In this document: piece after piece, positions 34,963 to 46,925 of the stretch | Numbering within the stretch: position 1 is the first letter of the stretch | Layout of the letters: every line of letters starts with the position of its first letter | NCBI RefSeq assembly: GCF_014805685.1 | Contig: NC_060906.1 | Coordinates: 17,798,664-17,862,663, forward strand | Direction of reading: 5' to 3' | DNA from: Silurus meridionalis | Lineage: Eukaryota; Chordata; Actinopteri; Siluriformes; Siluridae | DNA: 64,000 nt | Position numbers and translations under genes: made by a program | Notes under the pieces: generated by a model | The model's input: the letters and a program-made list of their open reading frames with translations, nothing else | What the model was told of the DNA's origin: nothing | The model's database searches: none

Positions 34963-37900
34963 ATGAAGAAGTCTAGACTCTGGGTAGACCATGGAAAGAT
35001 GCGCAGAATTAGAGCTGAGGATCTGGAGTGGTCTTTAGTTTTGGTGCCTTCACTGACACAACTTTGTCTTGATCACATTGTACAACATTTTGAAGGTAAT
35101 CTTATTTTTTCTAATTATTATTACAAACATAGAAATGAGTTTTTGAAGACCCACTGGACAGAACAATGCGTAATAATTTTTCTTATTCTTTTAAAAATAC
35201 TTTTTTTTTTGCTTATGCTCTGATTCATTACAGATAATCCCATTCTTGAGGAACTTCCACCCAAACATAAGGCTTCTGTCCTGCTAAAGCTGCCTCCAAC
35301 TCTGCCTCTGACCACAACAGCAAACCTGATCAGTGATGAGGATTACTGGAAGCGTTGCTGTCTGAAACGCTGGAGATTGTGCGATGTGTCTGAATATGGC
35401 AACAGCTGGAAGCGGATGTTCTTCGAATGTCATCTAGAGAACATAATTGAACATTATGTCCCAGACGTGACTGACAACAATTCGGTTCTTGAGCTCGTGC
35501 CGCTGTGCAGAGACTTTGTGAAAAGACTGAGGATCTCTCAGCTCCTTCCACCAGTTAAGGAGCCAGAGGCATTTGAGGAGAACGACAGTGTGGATTCGGT
35601 CAGCAACCCTGAGCAGGCCTCATTGGATCATTTTGATTTCCGAATTCTGCTGGACAAATTGACTAACCTGAATGAGCTGCAGTTGGTTTACGGTGTAAAA
35701 AACTGTGGCATGAACTTTGAGTGGCCTCTTTTTCAGTTTACCCTCCGTGATTGTCAGTCATTGGCTGAGGCTGTGAAATCCTGCAAATCCTTGAAGGTTT
35801 AAATCTATTTCCAGCTTTTCTCTTTAAATGACATTTCATCACTTGGTTTCAGTGTAGGCATAAATTACATATCACACTAATGAGCTATAAATCCACAGAG
35901 CTGTAGGTCGGGGCAAATTGAATGCAAGCTTTAGAGTATGTTTGCTTCTGAGTAGTATAAGACTTTGGATTAGTGGCTACTGAACACACTGTTGCCTTTC
36001 TATAAAATGGATTCAAATTTAAATGAGCCAATTGATCAGCCAGAGCTTTTATCGGGTTTAATTCAGGCATAGATTCTTCATGCTAATGCTGGTGATAATG
36101 TCCTCACAAACAGGGACATTAACAGAACAATTTATTTAATGAATGTTTTGCTGTATTTGTTGCATATACGGCTTATATTTTGATCCAGATGCATATAATT
36201 AAGATGTGCACATTTAAACCTGAGGAAAATTACATTACAATAGTGTTTTATACAACATCTTTTTCATTGAAGTCCCTAGTATTACATATACTTTATATTA
36301 CTGTAAAATTCTTTATTCACATGCCTTAGCTTGTTAGTAGGTTGGGATCAGAGTAGAGGATCTGCTGTTAAGAGACTGGGAGTCACTGCTGGTGTTTGAG
36401 CCTCAAAAATAGAACCTTTAACCCACTGGTTCTCAAACTTTTTCAGCAGGAGGCCCCCTTGTGTAGAGTGAATCCTTTTGTGTCCCAAAACAGAAAAAAA
36501 CTCCCAATGACGCAAAACATCTTTAAACTTGCACGTTTACTTAAACATGTTTAGATTGTACCAAAAACAATTGAATTTGTATTATTTCTCTGAATTCTCT
36601 TATTTCTCTGATTTTTTTAATTCTACATTTTATAAAATACACTAATACACCAACGGAGGTTTTGGGGATGTTTCAGTGTTGTGTGCTACATTAAATTTAT
36701 ATTATTTTATAATCTTTGAATATTTTTTTATTCATCCCCCCAAGTGACATCTGGTGTCCCCCAGTTTAAAACCACTGCTTTAACAACTGAACTGTAACTT
36801 GTGTTTTGACACCTAGGTGCTATTTTGTGATCAGAAAAGACTGTTGCTCCATTGACACACACTATATGCCAAAAGTATTGGGTCACCTGGTCATAAGTAC
36901 GGTATGTGGTTTCTGAGCATTGCATTCCACATTTCTTCCCAATTTGCTCATATAATTACCTCCACTATTCTGGGAAGATGTTTCACTAGATTTTAGAGAG
37001 TGTTTGTGAATATTTGTGTTCATCAGCCACAATGGTATTACGAAGGCAGGTACTGATGTAGGTGAGGAGACCTGGGGTGCAGTCAGAGTTCCAATTCATC
37101 TTAAAGGTGTTCAGTAGGGATGAGATTAGAGCTTTATTGCAGGCCTCTTAAGATCTTCCTCTCTAAACCATGTAAACCAGATCTTCAAGGAGCTCACTTT
37201 GTGCACAGGGGCATTGCCAGGCTGGAACAGGTTTGGGTTTCCAAGTTCAAGTGAATGCAAAATTTTATTATAGCGCTTCTAAAGACGTCCTGTACAATTA
37301 AGTGCCTCCAGATTTGTTGTAACAGTTTGGAAAATAACCACATGTGGCAGGAAAGGTCAGGTGTCCCAATACTTCTGCCATACTGTATAGTGTAGTTTTA
37401 GTGCTATTTAGTGTATTCTTTATCTCCCCTTATGGTAATTGGTTTTGTGTTTACTCTGTTTGCACTTTGTATCTTACAGGTTCTCCGAGTAAATCGAAGC
37501 CTGATGGACGATCAGAATTGTCGCCTGCTGGTTAACCACCTTCTGGATCATCCATCCTTGCTGGAGCTCGACTTGTCACACAATATTATAGGAGATGGAG
37601 GGGCAAGAGCCATCGGCGAACTCCTCAACCACAGCCGTCTAGAGGTGCTAAACATTTATGACAATCGGATCAGTGGACCAGGAGCCCAAGCCTTAGCTCA
37701 CGCCCTCTCTAAAAACACCTCTCTTGTCTCACTCAACTTGAGACTGAACCAGCTGGGGGATGAAGGTGGTCAGGCTATAGCTCAAGCCTTGCTAAAAAAT
37801 CAGACTCTGGTAAACCTACATTTAGGAGCCAATGAGATGACGGAGCCCACAGCCTCATCATTCTCACAGGTCTTAGTATGTAACATGGCACTAAAGAATC

Positions 37901-38756
37901 TCAACCTGTCCTGCAACAAAATGGGAATGGTGAGTTCTGTACAGATCTTCTTGTGTTTCTTTTCAAATGCAGGCGTTCATGTTTAACACTGGTTTTGGGA
38001 CTTTCTAAAATACAATACAATGTGGGATTGATTGACATCAATGTAGACAATGTGACTTCAAAATGGGTCCAAAAGTCTGACACCACATTGAAAATCTATT
38101 TCAATCATTTTCCAAGAAAATAAACATGCAGTAGGTTTTTAGAATTTTGAAATATTCCAAAAAAGAAAGTGATTCTTTATTTGTAAATGTAAACATATTT
38201 CACTTCCACATTTCCTGTTCAAACTGATGGTTCCTGTTTAATTGTAAGCAGTTTGCTTTGAAGAAAAGGTCAGATTTTCATCAAGCCTGATCTCTTCTAT
38301 TGAAGCACTTGTTCAGTCAGCACTCTAATACATTAGATCTAAAATAAAGTATAAGGTTTTACCCATGTCCATGCAATTTCAGCGCAAGTGCATTGGGTCA
38401 TTAGCAAAAAGTGGACAGGCCAAATCCTAACTTTAAAATTCAACAAAGATTCAAAGGTCCCGAAGTTGACAATAATAACATTTGTAATGAAAATTTTTTA
38501 AATACTGCTACAACAGAAGAATTTTAGTGCCAATAGACTTTTGGACCCAATGTTATATTCTAGCACATTTTAACACAGCTATGTAAGGTAACCTTTTTTT
38601 ATTTTTATAAAAAAAAACATCTGCCATTTAGACAAGCCGTTCAATAAAAGTACTGTCTTCTTTTTTTGTGGTGTGTAGGATGGAGGAAGGTTCTGGAAGA
38701 AGGGATGTCACAGAACAGCACCCTGCTGGAGTGTGATATTCGCCTCACTAAAATGA
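34963..38756 (+). CDS. tcte1: TCTE1 / DRC5, copy 2 (frameshift in last exon)
   Basis: Tandem duplicate of 26333-28749. Coding exons: 34963-35095, 35234-35796, 37480-37929, 38679-38756. Exons 1-3 have the same lengths as copy 1 and differ by only a handful of substitutions (about six by eye in the 563-bp second exon). In the last exon, GATGGAGG is followed by AAGGTT where copy 1 has one more base (GATGGAGGGAATGTC), so the frame shifts after DGG and stops at 38754-38756. Ignoring the missing base, the homologous frame would run to TGA at 38824-38826. As read, the protein keeps the N-terminal region and most LRRs but ends in about 22 unrelated residues. It may be a young pseudogene, a truncated functional copy, or an assembly error. 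Confidence 0.85.
36858..37390. mobile_element. Short inverted-repeat element (Tc1-type MITE), copy 2
   Basis: Left end CACTATATGCCAAAAGTATT pairs with the right end AATACTTCTGCCATACTGTA. The interior matches the family at 18876-19233 (GGGTGCAGTCAGAGTTCCAA, GCACAGGGGCATTG). It explains much of why intron 3 of tcte1 copy 2 is about 1 kb longer than in copy 1. Confidence 0.8.
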
Positions 38757-38864
38757 GCTCAGAGAGCGAGTGCCGCATCCGTGAGGTCCTGTGCACTAAT
38801 CAGGACAATGCTGCCCTGCTGGTTTGAATCTAATATAAAATGTATTCTGCTTTACTCTTTAAAG

Positions 38865-39195
38865 GCTCTGTCCAGTTTTTTTTTAATATTGTAAACCCCA
38901 GAAATTCCAAAGAGCCGCTGCTGAAAGCTTGTGCAAGACCCAGATTGGATTCTGTTTTACGTTTATTCATTTAGAATTGGATTTATTAAATAGTTCATTT
39001 GAATAAAAATCCACTTATACTGCAACTGATGTAGTACTTATGGGTGATGGTAAAACTGGTTGTTATAAAGAGGTATTTTGTAGGAGAAGTTATAGGAATG
39101 TGTCTTGTAGTAGTTAGTAGTAGATATATCCTAGAGCGGTGGAAGTCTGCCATGTTGCTAATGGAATATGTGACAATGAATCTTAAATATTTATC
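38865..39195 (-). pseudogene. Relic of a TIM-receptor stalk exon, downstream of tcte1 copy 2
   Basis: Resembles 44510-44890 of the TIM gene, covering intron sequence (TTAGTACTTATGGGTGAT near 39035, also at about 44680) and the first stalk exon, here broken. It starts within about 40 bp of the end of the tcte1 copy 2 homology. Confidence 0.75.
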
Positions 39196-40351
39196 TTTCG
39201 TAGTTTTTATCATTGCTCAGACCGAGCATGTACAGCTTGAGATGCATCTCATTTATTAAATATCACAAAAAAATTGACATTTTAATTAGAATACTATGAA
39301 TTTGTACTCAAAAATTCATGACAAATTTAACATGATCTGCATTTGTGAAGCAAAAAATAAAAAACATATCTGTATCCAATAGCCTGCAGGGACTATAGAC
39401 TGAATTAAGTCTTGAATTAAGAGTCTTCAAAAGTGAGTAAGGAGCATTTTTTACAATTAAGTGAGAGGCTGAAGCACAGAACGGAGACAGATGCTGTGAA
39501 TATCAGCCAGTAATCAGCCAATCTGTTCAGATAGTTTAAAAGCCATCTGAAAGGTGCGCGAGTTTATTTTAGGAGCTGTGATCACCTGCTGACGTGATTT
39601 AATTTTAATTTCCTCCATCAGTTGAAGCAAAGCATTTCATGTACACAAGTTAAAAAGGTCTAAGTAAATATCAGCGCTTAAAAATCGTTTTTTAGATCTT
39701 TCCAAATGTTAATTATTGTCTGTATGTGTTTGTACTAAAACTGCATTTTCCTATGTAATGTTTTTCTATTGAATAATGTCATATGCTTTTTTTTTAAGAA
39801 TCACCCATATATCTGCTCATGTAATTGGGGTCAAATAAAAGTCAATTGACATATAATACAGGATTTACAATAAATTGCAATACACGCTGATATCAAAGTA
39901 TACTTTTATTTTTTTATGCAGAATTTTTCGAAAAAGTATCCCTAGGATATTTTCACATAAAAAGATGTATTTGTTATGAAACAAATTCCACTAGCAACAC
40001 ATATTCAGTCTTAAATTCAGTCCACATCTTGGAAAGTACACATCATAGTCACATCATAGTTTTCTAAGTACAAATACACAAAAAGTTACCAAAAAACGTT
40101 TTGGTCTAATCAGCATTTTGAATTTTACATCCCACTTTATGCACCTTCTTTTTTTTAATAGCTAGCTATTTTGTATTTTTCAGTTTTTGGTCACTTTATA
40201 AAAAAAGAAAAGAAAAGAAAAAACATTAAAATGTATTAGAGTATAAGAAAAAGTAATTAAAACTCACAGTATTTTATAACAAATTAAATTCATGTAGAGC
40301 ATTTTGCATTTGAATTCCCTGTAACATCATATTCATTCTCAAATCTCATAT
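39196..40351. other. 3' flank of the TIM gene
   Basis: AT-rich DNA between the relic and the TIM stop codon; it must contain the TIM 3' UTR (minus strand). No other gene seen. Confidence 0.5.
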
Positions 40352-42661
40352 TTAATTGTTGGGTGAGTTTGTCATCGGTAGGGTCACGCTGTTGTCCAAG
40401 TTGCTGTAGCTGACATAAGCAGATGAGCTCTTGGCTCTGGTGAAAAAAAAATTAGAATCATATTTGAGCAATATCTTTTTCTACTCTTTATGTCATAATT
40501 TATACATCACAAAAAAAGCTAATTAACAGTCAAAACGCTGAATATTGTGTGTTAGAGTTTTTCTCAGTTGCTTTGGAGCATTTCTAAGAAAAATTCTCAA
40601 AAATCCTTGTTAACCCGCTGTTTCCTACATTATCAAATTTTTTTTTTTCGTGTTGATCCAAAAATATTATACTGCTTTCACTTGATCTGTCATCTAAATT
40701 TCTAATAAACATTTTTGTAAATGTGTTTTTAATTGATGAATTGTGCAGATGAATTTTGATTGTCACTAATGAAGGAGAGTGTACAGCATCAGATCAACCA
40801 ATGATCAACGAGTTCTCTAAAACAGGTCAAAGGTGAATTTCGTGACCCTACAATTGGCGAGCGTATACAATCAAAACACAAAATTACAATTTCTAAAAAT
40901 GAATGAACAACCAAGAATAAACGAACACTAGTAAAGTACAGTAAGAGTATGAATCCTGTTCGGTCTTTTGCAATCAAATAAATACATTTGTGCTGCTGAT
41001 ATTCATATATACCATGCAGAAGAAATGCAGCTTTGTGTATTTTTAGTCACTGTGATCCTGTAGTATATATCAGGAAATACTGAAACTGCATTTCTGAAAC
41101 ATTTTGACGATCTTGTTTGTTATCATTAACAAAAGGACTTATTTTGATGGCAATGAGATGTTTATTGGAACACAAAAAAAACTTATTTTTGAGAGATGAA
41201 CTAAGGATTTTAAGAAAATTACAGGCTTTTGCAAGAAGTCCAATGTGTTGTGCTGCTGGTACAAATTGCTTTGAGAATGCACTTACTGGTTTGCAAATAT
41301 TAAGGAGGATTAAAAAAAAATGCTTTGAAGCAACTGAGAAAAACTGTAATTGACTGACTGTGATCCTCAAATGTCATGTGACTGGGGCTGAAATTAAGAA
41401 CATCATTGTGGAGTCCAGGACCGGGAAAATCCGAGATTGAGTCAAGACTGAGATAGACTTACAGAGGTCAATTCCAAATCGAGATCAAATCCAAACGAAA
41501 TTGTGAGTGAGAAAAAAGACAAGACTCTTCTCTTAAAGAGACCTTAACAAGTGAAACCAATGCCGAGAAGGAGAGAAGTCAGAGTGCAAATACCAATAGA
41601 TCTTTATTTAAAGATGAATGAAACTGATTATAACCCTTTTGAGAGTAATCAGTAAATCAGCAGTGCTCTTGTGTAAGTTTAGGTCAAACAATACGTAAAA
41701 ACAACAACAAAAAAATCAGTAAAACACTTTCGATCTACTGTATGTCAACAAACTAATCTAAAAAATGTTAATGATGTTTTCCACTCAAGAATCACCCATG
41801 AGCATGTACTTACATTTCTATTGTTGTCCTGAATTTTCCTCTATACTTAGCTAAAGAAAGAAATATAAGTTAGATTGAATACTTAAACTGAAGATGATGA
41901 GAAATGAATGGGAAGGCAGTGTGGCAGTGACGTGCATTGGTATATTTAATGTACTCACACATTAGACAAACAGAAGAAATTCCCAAAACCAGCAAAACCA
42001 GTAGTATCACTGGCACCAGGATTGCAGCAAGCACACGTGTCTCTTCATTCACCTTCATTAAACTCAGAATGAACATTTGCAGACAAACACTAATCAAGCT
42101 GTAATAAAGTCTAAAGTGTATATGTCATGCATACTTACAGGCTTCTCATCTTCTAAGGAAGATGCACCAGGGTCATTTTCTGAGATCACAAATATTGTAA
42201 TTAAAATTGAATCAGATTAAAGTAAATGTAAATGTGATCTGTATTATATGTGTTGGGTCAATATCTAGTAATAAAGACTTAACATTTCTAAGAATGTCAC
42301 AGTGATCAGGATATGAAGGCTAAGATTTTATAACTTTTTGTTTTGAAGAATAATTTATACACCTAAATATTGGCAATTTCAAATAATCTGAGTTCATTCC
42401 TTAAATATTTATACTCACGCTTATGTCCTATTTGCTTCTGCTTTCCGTTTATTACTATTTGAACTGAAATGTTCTGACATGTTCATTGTAAAAAGCACTA
42501 TACAAATAAAAATGAATTGAATTGAATTGAATATATTTTCTCAGTATGTGTAATGTTACATAATTGTCTTCTTTTTAGCTATACTGAAATGCAGTAGGTC
42601 GGTTTTGTAAAGTTGATTGAGTGATACACATGAACTACATTATTGTTAAAAGCAAATTTAG

Positions 42662-42731
<70 letters not shown>

Positions 42732-43244
42732 CTATATATTAATATCCATTAATGTTTTTCCTCTACCTCTTTCCTTAGTGGTCACATGCTCAGGAATCTT
42801 GGTTGTCTCTCTGTACGTTGTTATAACAGGTCCTAATAAAACAACATGAAGAATTTTTAAGCTTGTTAAATTCAGAGCAATGAGTTTTCACAGTTTTGTA
42901 ATCATCACCCTGCAGTCGCTCTGTCACTCACTTCTTTTAATATAAATAAACGGTCAGTTATATAAAATATTAACTGTACAATGTAAATAAAAATCCACTT
43001 CTATTTATTGTATTAAATAAATATGTATGCCAATGGTAAAGTTAGTTCTGAAGCAGTACCATGCATCCTTACCATCTGTAATATTGTATGATGTAGTAGT
43101 TACATTTCCCAGAGTGTTAGTGGTCTGTTGTGTTTCTGGAAAAGAAAAAGTTGCAATATAGTGACTAACTACCTTCCCTAACTGTAAAAAAATAAACAAG
43201 GTAATTATAAAAAGGAGAAGAAGAAGAAAGTCCAGAAGTGATTT

Positions 43245-43337
<93 letters not shown>

Positions 43338-46300
43338 CAGCACTGTATTTTTTCTACCTGTATTCTTAGTGCTAATATGCTCAGGGATGGTGGTTATATC
43401 AATTTGTGTTGTTAAAACAGGTCCTGTAAAAATGTGAAAAAAATATTCATGATGTTTAAATCTTTAAATTGGCCATAATTTTCTTTTTTGTTAAATAAGA
43501 TCCAAATCTATTCTGCTTTACCTTTTGTAATGTATGTCGAAGTAGTTTTGTTTCCCAGAGTACTTGAGGTCGGTTGTGTTTCTGGGGGAAAAATAAAGTG
43601 GCAATGGAGCAAATTAGTTTTTGTCTTGGTATAAAGAAATATCTATACTTTTACACTATATTTTCATGGTTGCAAATAGCAGATAGTATCTACAGTAATT
43701 GTAATGAAGAAAAATAAGACATTTATATAGTGACTATTCTAAAGCATGAATATGGCACAGGATCATAGCATTTAATTGTATTTCAATTACTCTGGCATTA
43801 GAGACAAACCACTGTTTTTCCAACCTGTATGTTTAGTGGTCACATGCTCAGGAGGGGTCGTATGACCTTGTGTTGTTAAAGCAGGTCCTAATGAAATAAC
43901 ATGAAGAAATCCTTTCAGAATTATATATGATTATTATTATATACAGTATTTTTTATAAACGTGATGGTCAGATGTCTACAAACTTTTGCCACATAATGTA
44001 GTTTTTTATTAATTTAAACTAATATATGTACAATGCCTTACCCTTTGTAGGCGATACATATCCCAGTGTGGAAAAATTCTGCTCTGTTTCTGGAAATAAA
44101 AACTAACAATAAAGCAAAGGAAACGCCTGTGCTGATATGAATGAATGCTGAATGTTATAGTTTTATGGTCATATCATAATTATTCAGTAAAAAAAAAAAA
44201 GAAAGAAAGAAAGAAAATATGCCAGTAACTACTCTATCATTTCACAAAATGAAAAATAGAATGCATTCAGACCGGTGTTTTTCCTACCTGTATGCTTGGT
44301 CACATTCTCTGAGACAGTGTTAGTCTGTTGCGTTGTAGAAACAGGTCCTAATAAAATAACATGAAAAATTCTTGTACTTAAATTTGCTTGAGCTGAGCAC
44401 TCTTTCTGTTGAAGATGAATTGTATACTAAGAGTAATGGAGAGGTGGCACTGGGAGTCACTGGTAGCTCAGCTAGGACAGCTTTGGTCTAGTTTTTAAAA
44501 ATTGTTCACACCCATGTAGTTCCAAAGAGCTGCTGCTGGAAGTTGCCCAAGACCATTAAACCTCCAAATGTTCAGCTCTGTGCACAGATTGGATTCTGTC
44601 TCACTTGAATTCACTTTGAATAAAACTTACCTACCAAATTGTTCATTTAAATTAAAATACACTTATACTACAATTGATTTAGTACTTATGGGTGATACTT
44701 AAGCTGGTTGTTATAAAGAAGTACCATGCAATAAACGTTCTCTCAGAATTCTGCATTGCAGGTTTGTAATCTAATATAATCAAATGTATTTTTTACTGTG
44801 TGTAAGAATGTGTGTTGTAGTAGTTACATATCCCAGAGTGGTCGAAATCTGCTGTGTTGCTAAAGGAAAAGGTTACAATGAACATAAAAAGTAGCTGACA
44901 AAGAAATGCTTTGTTTCTGTGGTTGTGTAGTGGGTATTTACCTTCCATAATGACTAAGTAAACCTCGATTTTCTTATCGTTGAACCATCCGGGCACGTGG
45001 ACGCGGCAGCCATATAATCCTGAGTCAGTTTTTTTTGCATTGAGGATAGTCAGAGAAGCATCTCCCATCTGTAGTGCTCCATTTAGCTGATATCTCATGT
45101 TGCTTTGCATGTCCACTTTTTTTCCAGTCGCGTAAATGATTTGATTGCCACACCCGTTTGCTGGGATGCTTCCTCTCATCCAGCAAATATCACATAACCC
45201 ATGATAACGTGAATCATACTTGCAGGGGAGAGTGACGCTCTGACCCTCAAAGCTGTTTATAGTCATTGTCCTACATGTGCAGACTAAAGGGAGAAGTAAT
45301 TGAAAGTTTTTTTATAAATCTCATTGAAAAGTGAAAAATCACACTGAACTAACAATTAAATTTTACAAAATCATGACACTAATGACAGTAATGGAAGTCT
45401 GCCTGATCCAGAATCTTCTATTAGTTTCTCAGTGATATCATTCAGACTGGCTGAGGTTTAGGTCACAGTGTGACTTACTGCAGACTATAAACATTAATAA
45501 ACCATGTTGCATTACGGCTGTGTGGGCCACCATAATCACATTGGTATTTGATATGTGATTTATATTCTTGCCATTGGGTTGTTATCATTCCCTTCTCAAG
45601 GCCTTTTACACAATCTTTTATTTAAAGATAAGCAAGGAACATTCTGTGAATAAGACAGATTTCCATTACTCAGATATTTTCATAGCTCTGGTTCAAAACT
45701 GAAAAAGTGGTAGAAAAGTTGTTTTTGGGATGCAGAGGATTTTCTTACATGTTCAAGACAGAAAATTCCAAAGATACACCTTAACAAGGGCAATGTGCTC
45801 AGGTTGGTTTCAATTTAAAAAGCTGTAAGAAGTTGGAAGAGTTTACTATACTGTTATAGTATCTATAAGGATCTTTTAGGCTGTTTATCTTAATAGTGTG
45901 CTTAATTCATTTTCAACTAAACTACCAAGACTATCAAAATGTCAAAACTACTCTAGGGGTAAGGGAAACAATATTATCTCAAAATGGGAAATTGCAGCTT
46001 TATATTACTATGTATAATGAAAGCATACATTATTTCAACTCAACAGCAACCCTATAAACCCTTTCAGGATTTTCCAGAAGTTCTCTATTTCTCAATAATA
46101 ATTGCACATTGCTTTTGTTTGCAGTCTATATTTCTATATTTATTAATATGCAGTCAATGTAACATATAGAGATTTTGTGTTTAATTACAAAGTTCTTCAC
46201 TGTAGTGAAACACTTTGAACACTTTTTCTCTAAGGCCAAAAAAATAAAAATAAAATAAATAAATAAATATATAAATATATTGATTTGAAAATAAGTGCAT

Positions 46301-46925
46301 TTATACGTACAGATTTAAGCACAAATGTTGTCAAATAGTACAGTAAGAACATGATGGCTAAAAATTGTATTCAACTCATTGTATTCATGTTTAAAAGACT
46401 TATATAACACATCAATAAATAAATCACCCCTTTTCAACTGTCAAATTAAATACATCCTACTTTTTCATTACCACTTCAACTGTAATGAATGACAAATGTA
46501 CAGTGCTACTGTGATATTCAATATGTACAAATATAGTTGAACAGTTGTATTTTTTTTTAAGTAATGAGGTAAAACTTTCTATTATTCAGCCAGATAAAAA
46601 TTATAATCTACTATACTTCCATGCACATGCTAGTTTACTACATGGTAGCTACATGCTGTTTAGATTTTCTTACTCGCACCTGCCTTCAATCTGCAGGTGC
46701 GAGTAAGTAAAACCACACCTTTTTTCAATCTGCTTAAAAATATTTTTAGATTGAAGACCATGTATAATAAAATTTTAGATTGTTACTAATTTATAAAGAC
46801 AAACACACGTTGCATTATATTGGAATAAAATATTGTAGAATGTATGTTCAATTTTTTTTTTTTTTAGATTTACCTGTGAGGCAGAGCACAAGCCCAAGTG
46901 AGGCGATCCAACTGTGAAGCTTCAT
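40352..46925 (-). CDS. havcr1-like: TIM-family receptor (HAVCR/TIMD4-like), complete
   Basis: A type I membrane receptor of the T-cell immunoglobulin and mucin family, which in mammals binds phosphatidylserine. Fourteen coding exons on the minus strand: 46874-46925, 44942-45283, 44797-44859, 44288-44347, 44042-44089, 43825-43887, 43522-43581, 43358-43423, 43073-43135, 42767-42832, 42139-42179, 41959-42052, 41814-41850, 40352-40436. Phases close exactly to 379 residues. Exon 1 is a signal peptide (MKLHSWIASLGLVLCLTG). Exon 2 is the IgV domain with VTLPC, CWMRGS, DSGLYGC and the ligand-binding-loop motif GWFNDKK. One usual IgV cysteine is glycine here (YGC where mammals have YCC). Exons 3-10 are Thr-rich stalk. 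Exon 12 has the membrane span (ILVPVILLVLLVLGISSVCL). The tail contains SSAYVSYSNL. Which TIM subtype it corresponds to cannot be decided by eye. Confidence 0.88.
40549..41353. mobile_element. Inverted-repeat DNA element, copy 1
   Basis: Left end TTTTTCTCAGTTGCTTTGGA and right end TTTGAAGCAACTGAGAAAAA pair as inverted repeats over about 30 bp; about 800 bp, no coding capacity seen. It lies in the last intron of the TIM gene. The same ends occur at 48345 and 50376. Confidence 0.75.
42465..42536 (+). mobile_element. LINE 3' tail fragment
   Basis: Short fragment CATTGTAAAAAGCACTATAC, then AAATAAAAATGAATTGAATT, the typical 3' end of a fish LINE with a pentanucleotide tail. Confidence 0.6.
42662..42727. 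repeat. (TA)n microsatellite
   Basis: About 30 TA units in the TIM intron next to the exon at 42767. Confidence 0.97.
42767..44859 (-). other. havcr1-like: Array of eight stalk exons of the TIM gene
   Basis: Exons of 48-66 bp, all phase 1 at both ends. They alternate between type A (ETQQTTNTLGNVTTTSY-like: 44797-44859, 44042-44089, 43522-43581, 43073-43135) and type B (GPVLTTQ...PEHVTTKHT-like: 44288-44347, 43825-43887, 43358-43423, 42767-42832). This indicates repeated duplication of an A-B exon pair. Thr-rich content implies heavy O-glycosylation. Confidence 0.85.
43243..43337. repeat. (GATA)n microsatellite
   Basis: About 24 GATA units about 20 bp downstream (plus-strand left) of the exon at 43358. 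A short remnant persists in the relic near 28841. Confidence 0.97.
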
